Part shown: piece after piece, positions 40,701-52,734 of the stretch
How the letters are laid out: the number at the start of each line of letters is the position of its first letter
How positions within the stretch are numbered: the stretch's first letter is position 1
Assembly (NCBI GenBank): GCA_025667525.1
Contig: CM046882.1
Coordinates: 550,696,630 to 550,760,629 of the forward strand
From: Glebionis coronaria
Lineage: Eukaryota > Streptophyta > Magnoliopsida > Asterales > Asteraceae
Direction: 5' to 3'
DNA: 64,000 bases
Program-made: the position numbers and the translations under genes
Notes under the pieces: generated by a model
Databases searched by the model: none
What the model was told of the DNA's origin: nothing
What the model saw: only the letters and a program-made list of their open reading frames with translations

Positions 40701-41210
40701 TAAAACGTATTCTATGATGGTTTTAACGACAATGGTTCGTATAATGATTTTGAAGGCGAAAGCCTATATTATGATTTTGATAAGGATTTGTATATAATGA
40801 CTTTGGCTATTTTACGGCCTATTACAATGATTTGTACAAAATGATTTTCGGTAATAATTTTATACCGATGTTATATTGATGGATTTTATTAAACTCTATG
40901 AATTCACTCGGTGTTATCGCTGACCTTTTCTTTTAACATGTTTTGTCTCAGGTACTTGAAGGTAATTCTCGGGAAGACAACAAGAATTCATGGCCCGCAC
41001 TTAAATAATAATTTCCATTCAAATGCTTTGTAAAACCTGTATGAAATATAATGACTTGGGACCTATGTAAACTTGCTATTTATGAATGGAAATGCTTTAT
41101 TATTAAACAACGCGATTTTTAAGCGTTGTCTATGATGTGAGTAATGTGCTATCCCGTAACAACAACGAGTCTTCCGCTGTATTGAATTGTGTATATTTGG
41201 GGGTGTTACA
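37732..41210 (+). repeat. 3' LTR of D
   Basis: It is near-identical to 28988-32465. It is preceded by a weak purine stretch TTTAGGGGTAAATGC and followed by the target copy TTTAA. Confidence 0.93.
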
Positions 41211-43764
41211 TTTAAGTTTAAACCGATGTTTGAAGGTCTATATTTAATATTTATTAAGTATAAGGAGTATTAGCAAGCGTGATGTCGATGGATACCAAAT
41301 ATTTTACGTCTTATTGTTGGTTGTTCGATTTTTGTTATTTTTGAGGTTTTATTTTAAATGACGTGTTAAGTCGAGTCGAGAGTCGATATTATTATTTTTG
41401 AGGTACGTTTTAAATTTTTAAAAGTATGTTTATGAAACCCGAGCCCCGTAAATATTTTGAAAATTGACTAATAGTTATTTCCGCTTTTTAGCTAACTATT
41501 TACATTTTTAGCCACAACTATTGCTAAATTTCAACTTTGGTCCCTACCCCACTATATATAAACCTTAAACAAACACGCACTCTCATTTTCTTCCACTAAA
41601 ATTTTTCACTCTCTCTCTCTTTCTCTCTTGTTTTGCCGAAACCCACCACCATCACCCAAATACATACAATTTTAATTTTAACTCAAGATTTATGATGAAT
41701 TAAGCTAGACCAAAGCTAGACCCATTATTATATTTGATCAAGGATCATATTGGTGTAAGAAATTCTTGCATGCAAGCAAGTGTTTTTTCTTGATGTTGGT
41801 AGGTAGGAGCTATGATCATGCATGGCATTTTTATGATGATCCATGGTGGTTCTTGCTAGAAATCTTGTTAAAAACTTCATTTTGATCTAAAGAATTTTAT
41901 TTTGATTATGATTTTGATGTAATGGTTGATGTATGATGATAATAGGGTATAGAGATGACCATTTTTATGGTTGGTTTTTATCAAAAAGTTGATTTTGTGC
42001 AAGTTTTTAGTAGTCATTTTATAACAGTAAGTAAACAGCAAAATCCGAATTTTTATGTTTTGAAAATGGCTTAACTTATAGCCTAGGGTTGTAGATAATT
42101 TTATTAGCTTCGATTTGATATAAGGTAGAGCTTCTAGCTCCAAACGAGCGCGAAGTTATGATGTTTTGAATGATCGTGTACCGGGAGACGAGTATCGGCA
42201 CTACATATAGTTGTTGTCGATATTTGGATCGAATCTCGGGGACTCTAAATGGAAGTTTTGAAATATGTAACCTAATGATAATGAGGTTTTTACTTTATAG
42301 GTTGAGTTTACTTTAAAACCCGAGTGTCGGTTTTGTAAACGGAGTCGTTTAAACAAGTTAAAACGGTTGTATGAAAAATTAACGTAAATCTGTCCGGATT
42401 TTGTAGTTTGAAAATGAGTCAGGTAAAGTACTTTAAAAGTAATTTCATTTGATAAACTTGTAGGAGGACTTTCTATATATAGTAAGTTAGTTTATCGAGT
42501 CGTTTCATAAACGGTTGACAAGTTTAAAAGGGGTAAATAAGCTAGTATATGTAGTATGTACCGGCGGACTTTGTAAAAAGTGTAAAATGGTAAAGTAAAT
42601 GTGTAGTAAAGTATAATAAAGTTATTTATATCGTTTTCTCTAGAGTTTATCGTGACTTTATGAGTTTGAGTTTGATGTTTTTATGTATGATTTATTTCTC
42701 GAGTCATTATTAATGAACGCGCCTTATTTGATAGGTAGCGGTTCTCGTGTTTGAAAGGCATCCATTATCGTCGACGATCATCTCGCTAGATCTCTTATAC
42801 TAAGGTGAGTCTGTAGCCTCGCTTTCTACTTGTTTTAATGATTTTAATACCCGCGAGGGGGATACATGCTATTTGAAAATAAATGAACACAAGTCATGAG
42901 TAATTGTTGGACCCGAATGTTGCCTAAAGTTAATTTCATTGTATTGAGTAACTTGTTGCTAAAGACCCTAAATTCATGAGTCGTTAACTATCTTCTGACT
43001 TGATGTTGTGAGTCGGGAATAGCCGCTTATTCTAATGATAGTACTATTGGGTTGACTATCCTATCTGAGACCAGGGCATTACGTTGAGTAACCTGCTGGG
43101 AAGGATAATTTTACGTGAATAAGATCGTGGTATTCTAGCAACTGATACCCTAGAGGGGTAATGGTTTTATTCTAGTCATGCCGGCATTTGGCGTGGGTGA
43201 CTATTTGGTTAAGGGGTCGGTCTCATGAGCTTAAATACAATGTTTGTTTAATAATATCATTATTATTACTGTCTTGAATATAGATTGTGTGTACGAAAAT
43301 TCTATAAATGATTATGATTGATTTTCTTCTTGTGTTCAAATGTGATTCGATAAATTTATAGACTCGCTCAACATTATTGTTGACTCGTTTTATGCATGTA
43401 TTTCCGGTAATAGGAAGTGATGGAGCATGGAGCTTTGCCGTGGAGGTTGTGGCTTGGCTTTTGGAAGAATGTTGGTCTAAACTGTTTCTACCTTTTAATG
43501 CTGAAAAATTTACATTATGTTGATGTACTATACTAAACTTGTTGGTTGTTGGTCGAGATCCATGGGGACAAAACGCTTTACTCTGGTGTCGTATCAGTAC
43601 AACTTGGGTTGAAATCTATGTTTTAGACCATTTATGAAAATAATGTTTATATTTATGTGTAAACGTCTCTATTTTGAGTCGTTCAATATACCTTGTGTGA
43701 TGATGCTTGTGTCTAGCACCCAATTGTGTATTTCCGCTGCGCAATGTAAATTGGGGGTGTTAGA
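41211..43764 (+). repeat. 3' LTR of B, second part
   Basis: It begins with the duplicated TTTAA of D and continues the B LTR as at 11243-12377 plus 21207-22627, ending GGTGTTAGA. The uninterrupted sequence near 42340 shows the empty insertion site of C. Confidence 0.92.
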
Positions 43765-46460
43765 TTATTCGACCGATCACATCTCCATGGGGCGCCCCGG
43801 TCTTATTCGTTAAGAAGAAGGACGGCAGTATGCGTCTTTGCATAGACTATCGCGAGCTCAACAAGATTACCATCAGAAATAGGTATCCACTACCACGTAT
43901 AGATGATTTGTTTGAGCAACTCTAAGGGGCCGAACATTTCTCCAAGATTGATCTTAGGTCGGGCTATCATCAGCTAAGGGTTAAGGATCAGGACATCGCC
44001 AAGACTGCTTTCCGTACACGCTATGGACACTACGAATTTGTAGTCATGCCATTTGGCCTTACCAATGCTCCAGCAGTGTTCATGGATTTGATGAACATAA
44101 TCTTCCATGAATTTCTGGACAAGTTCGTCATTGTCTTCATTGACGACATTCTGATATTCTCTAAGTCCAAGGAGGAACACGAAGACCATCTTCGTACAGT
44201 ACTACGGATTCTTCGCCAGAAGCAGTTGTATGCTAAATTCTCCAAGTGTGAGTTCTGGTTAGACAAGGTGGCATTCTTAGGTCACATTGTATCAAAAGAA
44301 GGAATCACGATGTATCCAGCGAAGGTTGAGGCTATTTCCACGTGGCCAAGGCCGACATCAGCGACTGAAGTCTGCAGTGTCCTAGGCTTAGCTGGTTATT
44401 ACTGTAGGTTCGTGGAGAACTTTTCCCGCTTAGCGCTACCACTGACCAAACTGATGCGGAAAGGGAAAAATTTCGTCTGGACTAAAGAAAGAGAGCAGAG
44501 CTTTGAATACCTAAAGCAGAAGTTAGTATCTGCACCGATTCTTACTCTCCCATCTGGTACAGGTGGATTTCAGATCTACAGTGATGCATCGGGGAAGGGA
44601 CTTGGCTGTGTTCTCATGCAACATTGGAAAGTGATCGCGTACGCTTCACGGCAGCTTAAGCCTTATGAGGAAAATTACCCTACGCATGACTTAGAATTTG
44701 CAGCAGTCGTGTTTGCTTTGAAGATATCAAGGCGCTACTTGTATGGAGAATCATGTGACATTTTCACGGACCACAAGAGCTTGAAGTATATCTTCACTCA
44801 ACGTGAATTGAACATGAGACAAAGGAGATGGTTAGAGTTGTTAAAGGATTATGACATTAATCTGCAATATCATCCCGGCAAGGCGAATGTAGTGGCAGAT
44901 GCACTTAGCAGAAAGGCTGGAATGATAAACGGCATTAAAATTGAGGAGGAAATTATAAGAGACTTGGAGCGACTAGACATAGAGATCATGGTACGTGGAC
45001 AACACGGTTACTGGGCTAATCTTAAAGTGGAACCCGAGTTACTCTCTAAGATTAAGGAAGCTCAGAAGGACGATGGTGAAATATGGACGATGATTCAGAA
45101 TTTGGAGAAGTAGACAGAATTCCGAGTAGACGCAGATGGTATCGTATGGCAGGGCACGAGACTTTGTGTTCCGGATGATCAAGAACTCCGGGAAGCATTG
45201 TTAGTGGAGGCTCATAGCTCCCCATTCTCTATCCATCCTGGTTCGACCAAGATGTATCATGACATCAAGCAGTACTTTTGGTGGAGTGGTATGAAGCAGG
45301 ATGTTGTGACTTACGTCTCCAAATGTCTTTCCTATCAGCAGGTTAAGATCGAACATCAACGATCTGGCGGTCTTCTACAACCGTTAGATATTCCAGAGTG
45401 GAAGTGGGACAAAATCACCATGGATTTTGTTACTGGTCTTCCGCCGACAAAGAAGAAGCACGATGCAATTTGGGTTACCGTTCATCGACTTACCAAATCA
45501 GCTCATTTCTTACCGATCCACAAGGAAGATTCGGTCAGTAAACTCGCCGATACTTATAGGAGGGAGATCATGAGACTTCACGGTGCTCCATCCAGCATCG
45601 TCTCAGACAGAGATCCTCGGTTCACTTCGCGATTTTGGAAAAGTCTGCAGAAAGCTTGGGAGACAAAACTTAAGCTTAGCACGGCTTTTCATCCTCAAAC
45701 AGGCGGGCAGTCGGAGCGAACGATTCAGACATTGGAAGACATGTTGAGGTCATGTGCGTTGGAATGAACGGGTGATTGGGACGATTATATCTGTTTGGTG
45801 GAGTTTTCATACAACAACAGTTGGCACGCAAGTATCAAGTGTGCTCCTTTCGAGATGTTGTATGGCAGAAAGTGTCGCGCCCCAATCTGCTGGGATCAGG
45901 TTGGTGAGCGAACACTTGAAGGACCAAAATTGATAGAGTTGACTAATGAGAAGGTCGCAGTAGCTAAGCAGAAACTGCAAGAAGCACGGTCACGTCAGAA
46001 GAGTTATGCAGACAAGCATCGTAGGGATTTACATTTTAACGTAGGAGATCACGTTTTCCTTAAGGTTTCGCCGGCACGTGGTGTTAGATGTTTCAGAATC
46101 AAAGGGAAGCTCAGTCCTCGATTCATCGGACCGTTTGATGTCATCGAGCGAGTCGGTGAAGTTTCTTATCGTTTAGCGTTACCTCCGCAGCTTTCTCACG
46201 TTCACGATGTTTTCCATGTGTCTTTACTCAGAGGGTACAAGTATCATCCCATTCACATGGTTCAGTATCCACTGGAACAGATTCGTGAAGATCTCACTTT
46301 CATAGAAGAACCCGAACGAGTTCTTGACAGACAAGAACGAGTCATGAGAAGGAAGACGATTCCATTCGTCAAAATCCTTTGGAGGGATCACACCGAGTGG
46401 GAAGCCACTTGGGAAACAGAGGAGTCTATCCGAGCTTCTTACCCTCATTTCATATTTTGA
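43765..46460 (+). pseudogene. Pol of element A, continued: RT, RNase H, integrase, chromodomain-like tail
   Basis: The first five bases are the TTATT duplicate; from 43770 the RT frame of A resumes and stays in one frame to 46460. RT carries [11 protein letters not shown] (about 44133); RNase H has IYSDASGKG (about 44574) and [15 protein letters not shown] (about 44870); integrase has the zinc region, [16 protein letters not shown] and TGGQSER. The tail LDRQERVMRRKTIPFVKILW to WETEESI is Tekay chromodomain-like. Three stops: TAA 43923-43925, TAG 45111-45113, TGA 45765-45767, all explained by C-to-T or G-to-A changes. The zinc region reads KCLSYQQ, so a Cys of HHCC is Tyr. Otherwise well preserved and without frameshifts. 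Confidence 0.92.
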
Positions 46461-46520
46461 ATTCGGGTATGTTCTTCTTTTCCAGTTTACTTTATCTATA
46501 ATTCGGGGACGAATTATTCT

Positions 46521-46535
46521 TTTAGGGGGGAAGAG
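46521..46535 (+). promoter_or_regulatory. Polypurine tract of A
   Basis: TTTAGGGGGGAAGAG lies just before the LTR start (TTGTAAAACC) and behind TCGGGGACGAAT, a motif typical for Tekay/Del elements. Confidence 0.8.
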
Positions 46536-46536
46536 T

Positions 46537-49500
46537 TGTAAAACCAGTATGCTTTTACCATGAATAGTACCCTTATGATCGTACGTACATGATTAGAACT
46601 TTCCTTTTATAGCATGTTTACGTTTCACGAACAAGATTTACAAGTATTACGTATGTAAGATAACACGATAAGTATTTAATACGTATTAAGACACGATAAT
46701 TATTTCAATAATAATTATAATCACGAACATACGAACATGAAATCATGAACGTAAATAATCACGAGCTTGGTATTACGTATTTATGTATATTTATTACGAT
46801 CATGAATAAATATAATAAGACACGAACGATAACTAGTTAAATCATGTAAACACGAACACGAGAACAAGTATAATATTAGACACGAGAAAGTATATGGGTT
46901 ACCCCATGTGGGCCCATCTACCCGCGGCTAGACACAAGGACAAGGGCAACCCATTTGATTTTACTAAACAAGAAATAAGGGAAAGATTATTTTCATAATA
47001 ACAAAATATTATAAAATATCAAAACCCTAAAAATCTTTCTCTTCTCTTGTTCTTTGTCCGCCGGGTACAAACACACACCAAAGGGATGTTGGTTGATTTT
47101 TGGTTATTGATTTCTTGCAAGTGTGTTAGTGTTATCGTTCTCCTTTGTTTCACGAAATCGGTAAATCCTTAAACCTCTTTTTCTTTATGATTTATTTAAT
47201 CAAGAACACATGGAAAACATGAATGATTATTAAAACAAGTAAAATACATGTTAATAAATCATGGGGGTAAATTAATTAAGGTTTAAGGGGTGTTTGTTTT
47301 TGGCCGACGCAAGGAACCGAGACCCAAGGGGGTCTCAGCTTGTTTTGTTTCGCACCAACTGAGACCTCAAGGTCTCGGTGTGGTGTTGTTGTTGGTCACA
47401 GCCGCAAGGACAAGGGAACCCCCGACCATGTCGGGGGGTGTGTTTTGGCTCGGTTGGGTCTCGGCTAAGAACAAGAACCACCACCGGCTTAAGCCGGTGG
47501 CTAAATAAGGGAAGCAGGGGGAACCCCCAAGCCGCGACAGCAGGGGTAACCACCGGCTAGCCGGTGGGAACTATTGCTAGCCGGCGGCTAGCCTTGACCA
47601 AGGGTGCGTTTGTTGACCGGTTCACGGGTCTGGTCCACGGGGTTCACAAATACGGTTCACGATATGTTTAGGTTGAAACACGGGTTCGGTTCATGGGTTA
47701 TTTTTGCAAGTTAATTATTTTACAAGGTTAATTATATTTACAAGTTTATTTTTTACAAGATTAAATTAAATTAATTAAAACATGCACATGATTAATTTAA
47801 TTTACACATGACTTAGGTTATTAATATTATTATTAATACATGAATTTTAACCTAAGTAATTATCATTTTAATTAGACTATATAATTAATTAATTATTAAA
47901 ATCATGACTTATAATTAATTAATTTACATGACTTAGGTTATATTATTAATAGATAATAATACATGTTTTAACCTATGTATTCTTACTTTTATTTAATTAA
48001 ATCATGTTATATTTAATTAAATACTTTAACATATAGTTATTTAATTTACATGAAATAATTAATAAACTATACTATTTAATTACATGACTTAGAATATTAA
48101 TCAGTTTACACTTAAGCTTATATAATTATCTTAATAATCCAACTTATTTCTATTTATAGAAACTTTCTATTTTTAGAAACTTATTTAACTAAGGCAGCTA
48201 ATCTATTTATGGAAACTTTCTATTTTTAGAAACTTATCTATTTTAAGTAGTAAATCTATTTTGGAAAGTTTTTATTTTTGGAAATTTTCTGTTTTAGGAA
48301 ACCTGCTATTTTTATAAAGTTATTTAATATTACACAACAAGTATATTAATACAAGGAATACAAGAAATACTTAATCAGAATAGACAGAATACATGATAAA
48401 AATACAGTATAAAGCTTTAATCAGTAAAACATGACATGAACATATAAAACAAGCTAAGACATGATATAAAACCAGTTACGTACTCAATAATCAGATACTT
48501 ATACACGTATGTATTTATGTAGCATTAGTGATACCGAAGTAGGACTCTCTTCCATTGGTCTTCTTCGTTCACTGGACACAAGGTACAGATTCTTCGTCCT
48601 TTCAGTATGGACATTCTTCCTTATTAGGATTTCCCGTATGCAGCCAACTGTTTTCCCCAGTATATGTTTTATATGTTTTTGAATTGCTTATGTTTAATTA
48701 GATACCTAAAGCCATATACATGCATGACCAGTTTCACCTAGTTATGGAGGTACCATAACCATAACACTGGAGGCACCAGTGTTATGACTCCACCACGACG
48801 GTGTGATAGCTTGTAGCGTCCCTTCAGCTTTTAGCCATATTATTTGTATCAGGTGGGGCGTATGGGTGCATCCTAGTTTACACGTTTTCAGCAGATTATT
48901 CAGGTGAATGTGGTGTGTGCCTTGCATCCTTCACAAGGAGTTGATCCCTCCTACCCGAACCAGTATATTAAATTAGAGGCAGCCCCTCTAATTTGCATGA
49001 CGAGGTCACCCCTCCAAGTATTCATGCACGTGGATAATTCATGACCTATATTGGCTAAAGGTAAATATGTTAAACCGTTTTTACAAGATATACATAAGGC
49101 TTTTCAAATTATAAAACCAGTTTTACTAAGATATACCAGGTTATCCAGGACTTAGTCTTTTCTGCTGCTTCATGCTTATATGCTTATATTATTCTTGCTT
49201 TACTTGTATATCCATGCACTGAGCGTTATGCTCAGGCGTTTTCCTTTTCATGTTCCCAAAACGGCAGGTACTCAGGGACGCTCGTACACTTTAAGCGTAC
49301 GTACATATGGATTGGAAGCTTCCTAGCCTTCTTTACTTTATGCATTTCTTTATACTTTGATACTCATTTCCATGCACATTGTTTAGTCCTTTTCATTTAT
49401 AGTACTTATGTTTGTGTGTGATGAGTTCTACTTTTGGGATACTGATGTTTGATTCCGGTATTTCCTTTATGTTCATGTGATGTTTTATACATTTATCCTT

Positions 49501-49563
49501 GTATGCTTTGATGACACGCCATAATTACGCGTGACATTCTATTTATCAAAATAGGGTGTTACA
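46537..49563 (+). repeat. 3' LTR of A
   Basis: About 3027 bp, from TGTAAAACCAGT to GGGTGTTACA. It holds a GC-rich palindrome cluster (47319-47592) and an AT-rich stretch made of TTAATTAATTT-like and TTTCTATTTTTAGAAAC-like phrases (47700-48310). The other LTR is outside the window, so its ends rest on the polypurine tract on one side and the resumption of copia coding sequence on the other. Confidence 0.8.
47319..47592 (+). repeat. Cluster of six short perfect palindromes in the LTR of A
   Basis: In order: GAGACCC/GGGTCTC (47319-47336), GAGACC/GGTCTC (47361-47376, extendable to 47358-47379), CCCCCGAC/GTCGGGGG (47419-47437), CCACCGGCTTAAGCCGGTGG (47481-47500), CCACCGGCTAGCCGGTGG (47550-47567) and GCTAGCC/GGCTAGC (47576-47592). 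The segment is GC-rich inside an AT-rich LTR. Confidence 0.85.
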
Positions 49564-51603
49564 TCTAGGTTACCCTGCCAATCACCGTGGTTATCGATGT
49601 CTCGACTTATCTTTCAATAAGATAATTATCTCGAGACATGTACTGTTTGATGAAGACGTTTTCTCATTTGGGACTGTCACGTCTTCTACTAATCCTTTGT
49701 TGACTTCTTACTTCTGCCATTACTTCCACCTTCACATATCATGACCAATCACACAACTGCTAACCAACCGACCAAACCAAGTACTTCAACCCCATCACCC
49801 CCTTATACATCACCACTTCACTAAACCAATGATAGTCTACCACCCACTGGTTTCCCTGCTACCCAAACTACCCCGCAACCACGTGTTTCACCCACAACCG
49901 AACAACAAACTACCTCCACCTCTAACCCGGTTGTCGTCCCTTCTACGAGTCAACCATATCAGCTGAACCTACCCCGAAACGTTCATCACATGGTTACACG
50001 TGCAAAGTCTGGTATTTCAAAACCTCTTAAAAAATGTGTCTTAATGTTACCACTCTTTCACCGCTTCCTCGTTCTCATGTTCATGCTCTTCGAGATCTTA
50101 AATGGAAAGAAGCTATGTTAGATGAATATAATGCTTTAATTACTAAGGGAACGTGGGTTCTTGTGCCCCGACCAGCTAACGTTAATGTTGTTCCTTCTAT
50201 GTGGCTTTTCAAACATAAGTTTCATGCAGATGGCTCATTAAGTAGGTATAAGGCTCGTCTTGTTGCCAACGGGAAAAGTCAACAGCAGGGTATTGATTGT
50301 GATGAGACATTTAGTCTGGTGGTTAAACCGGCTACCATTCGTACAGTTTTGAGTCTCGCAGTTTCTCGTAAGTGGCCTATTCATTAGCTTGACATGAAGA
50401 ATGACTTTCTTCATGATCATTTATATAAGACGGTTGTATATGCACCAACCTTCTGGGTTTGTTGATTCTTCTAGACCTGATTATGTATGTCACTTGAAGA
50501 AATCATTATATGGCCTTAAGCAGGCTCCTCGAGCTTGGTTTCAACGTTTTGATAGCTTTTTTACACGAATTGGTTTTCAGCAGAGTAAAACAGATGCATC
50601 CTTATTTGTTTATCATTTTGGATCTGACATTGCTTATCTGTTATTATATGTGGATGATATTATACATACTGCGTCATCTACATCGTTGCTACAACGCATT
50701 ATTGGCTCTCTTCATGGCGAGTTTGCGATGACAGATCTTGGCTCTCTTAATTATTTTCGTGGTATTTTTGCTCTACGGACTTAATCTGGTTTATTTTTAT
50801 CACATTCCAAATTTGCTGAAGAGATTCTTGAGAAAGCTCATATGCAGCAGTGCAATCCTTGTAGGATTCCTGTTGATACTGAATCCAAGTTAGGTCCTAA
50901 CGGTGACCCAGTTTCTGATTCTACCATGTACCGTAGCTTGGAAGGTGCTCTTCAGTATCTTACTTTTACGTGACCAGATATTTCTTATGTTGTTCAATAG
51001 GTTTGTCTTTATATGCATGATCCTCGTGAGCCTCATCTTGCCGCTTTAAAGAGGATTCTTTGATATGTTCATGGTACTCTTAATCATGGTCTTCAGCTAC
51101 ATGTTTCTGCTACCACTCAGCTCACTGCATACACTGATGCTGATTGGGCAGGTTGCCCAGTCACCCGCAGATCCACAACTGGGTATTGTGTTTATCTTGG
51201 GGATAATCTACTATCATGGTCTGCTAAACGTCAGGTTACTGTTTCTCGATCTAGTGTAGAGGTTGGATATCGGGGTGTTACTAATGTTGTCGCTAAAACT
51301 GTATGGATTTGTAATCTTTTGTTGGAATTACATGCTCCTTTGCATACTGCTACCCTTGTTTACTGTGACAACGTAAGTGTTGTTTACCTTTCGACTAATT
51401 CGGTACAACATTAACCTACTAAGCATATCGAGATAGATATTCATTTTGTTCGTGATAATGTGGCTTCTGGGAAAGTGCTTGTTTTACATGTTCCCACGGT
51501 TTCAATATGCGGATATCTTCACCAAAGGTCTTCCGAGTGCCTTATTTATTGAGTTTTGTTCCAGTTTGAACGTCTGAAGACCTCCCGTTCTAAATGCGGG
51601 GAG
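49564..51603 (+). pseudogene. Ty1/copia pol fragment (element E): integrase end, RT, RNase H
   Basis: Starting mid-integrase (GYPANHRGYRCLDLS, then ISRHVLFDEDVF), the sequence passes through a Pro/Thr-rich linker to the copia RT (WKEAMLDEYNALITKGTWVL near 50100; YGLKQAPRAWFQRF near 50510; the catalytic LLLYVDDI near 50640) and RNase H (AYTDADWAGCP near 51130). Stops and shifts break it, for example at 49742, at 50385-50387, near 50783, near 51000 and at 51061. In RNase H the usual SRSSAEAEYR reads SRSSVEVGYR. The upstream half lies beyond element A, outside the window. Confidence 0.88.
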
Positions 51604-51774
51604 TATTAGTTGAATTATTCTTAGCCCATGCATTATTTATTATTTACTACCGGGCTTAGCCCATGTTAGTTTTCTTATTGTACAAGACTTGTGATCTATT
51701 TATATCGGATCATGAATAATTATTCAGGATGACAATTTACCAAATCTAATAATCTTTTCTCCGCACCGGTAACA
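51604..51774 (+). repeat. Probable 3' LTR of E
   Basis: It follows a purine-rich GCGGGGAG. It starts TATTAG (TGTTAG expected, G-to-A) and ends GGTAACA, giving an imperfect TGTTA/TAACA pair and 171 bp. No second copy is available for comparison. Confidence 0.45.
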
Positions 51775-51918
51775 AAATTTAGTCCCACATCCGCAAGAAC
51801 GTCAATTAGGATAATTGGGTCAAATATATAGGTAAACCGTAAACCTAACGAACATACAAAAATAAAATTGTGTTTAGTAGCATGTTATAAAGGAGTGCAA
51901 TGGAGGAGTGGAACAAAC

Positions 51919-52444
51919 CTGCGTTAATGATACGGCAGCTATCAATGAACTGAATAAAATACCTACACTTGGGACACCTCTTCCAATTCCACCCATTCTT
52001 CTTGCATACAACTTCAAACTTCACATTGTTTCCATCCCTCGTCTCTTCGCAGGTATAGCCTTCGTGCCATGGAGCCTTACATTGATAACAAAAAGGTTTC
52101 AAACAAGACGGACACTCGCATCTCATCACATCACCATCACTAAACTCGTTCATAATCAATTCAGAACACTCATTGTTTGGACAGTAAACCAAATCAAAGC
52201 CTAACACCGTCGACTCGCATAATGCATCACACCATCTGTTGAATAGTTTGTGTGAAATTTTGGTGCCACATGACAAGGGTTCAAGAGAGTGATTGCAAGA
52301 TTCATGTGGACATTTAAAAACTGACACGTTGTCATCGAGCTGAGCTTGGATGTATTTTATCATACAAGTCGTGCAAAACGAGTGGACGCATCGGTTTCTG
52401 TTAATGAATCTTTTGTTGGGCAGTGATACGAGTTCATAGCAGAT
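51919..52444 (-). CDS. Exon of an RBR-type (RING-IBR-RING) E3 ubiquitin ligase gene, partial
   Basis: RBR ligases take ubiquitin from an E2 onto a RING2 cysteine and pass it to substrates. The exon, on the minus strand, encodes the end of RING1 (ICYE, then CVHSFCTTC and KCP), the IBR zinc domain (YCPNNECSELI, CECPSCLKPFCYQCKAPWHEGYTC) and the start of RING2 (RCPKCRYFIQFIDSCRIIN). A splice acceptor (TTTTAG, to 52445) and a donor (CAG/GTTTGTTCC at 51918-51917) bound it and the frame is open throughout, so it looks like a true internal exon. The next exon, with the catalytic RING2 Cys, is not found before the copia LTR ending near 51774. Either the retroelements sit in an intron, or the gene is truncated. 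Earlier exons are not recognised to the right. Confidence 0.8.
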
Positions 52445-52734
52445 CTAAAATGTGAATCAGTGAATGTATCTTCATCATCTTGATTAGGGTTTTGTTGGGT
52501 ATTAGATCACCCATCGCATAAAACTTATTTTCAAAGTTTTTTGTTTATTTGAATATATCTCCTACTAATTTGCATTTATATGTGGGACATTAGAATTCAT
52601 TAAGGAAACTATATATTTGCTAATTGTATTAGGAGGAATAATAATATTGATGGAGTAAACAGTACCGTCAATAATCCGAAGTGGGCCACGCAACAACAAT
52701 ATACAGGCTGGTTTTGAGACCAAGCCCAATTTAA

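Larger units (their letters stand above)
28988..41210 (+). mobile_element. Element D: long-LTR Ty3/gypsy element with dead pol
   Basis: LTRs of 3478 bp (28988-32465) and 3479 bp (37732-41210) differ at roughly one to two bases per hundred by eye. The element has TGTGACA...TGTTACA ends, a 5-bp duplication TTTAA and an internal domain of 5266 bp. LTRs make up more than half of the element. The internal domain has no usable coding frame, yet the structure is complete, so it was probably copied with proteins supplied by a relative. It sits in the 3' LTR of B. The copy D' at 1-9176 belongs to the same family. Confidence 0.93.

Noticed and set aside
47290..47560. ORFs of 60-72 codons on both strands in the LTR of A
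   Set aside because: They are by-products of GC-rich palindromes that lack stop codons in several frames.
52446..52520. Possible upstream coding continuation of the RBR exon without an intron
   Set aside because: The matching frame has TAG directly before the exon start; the other open frame ends inside the exon. A splice acceptor is the better reading.
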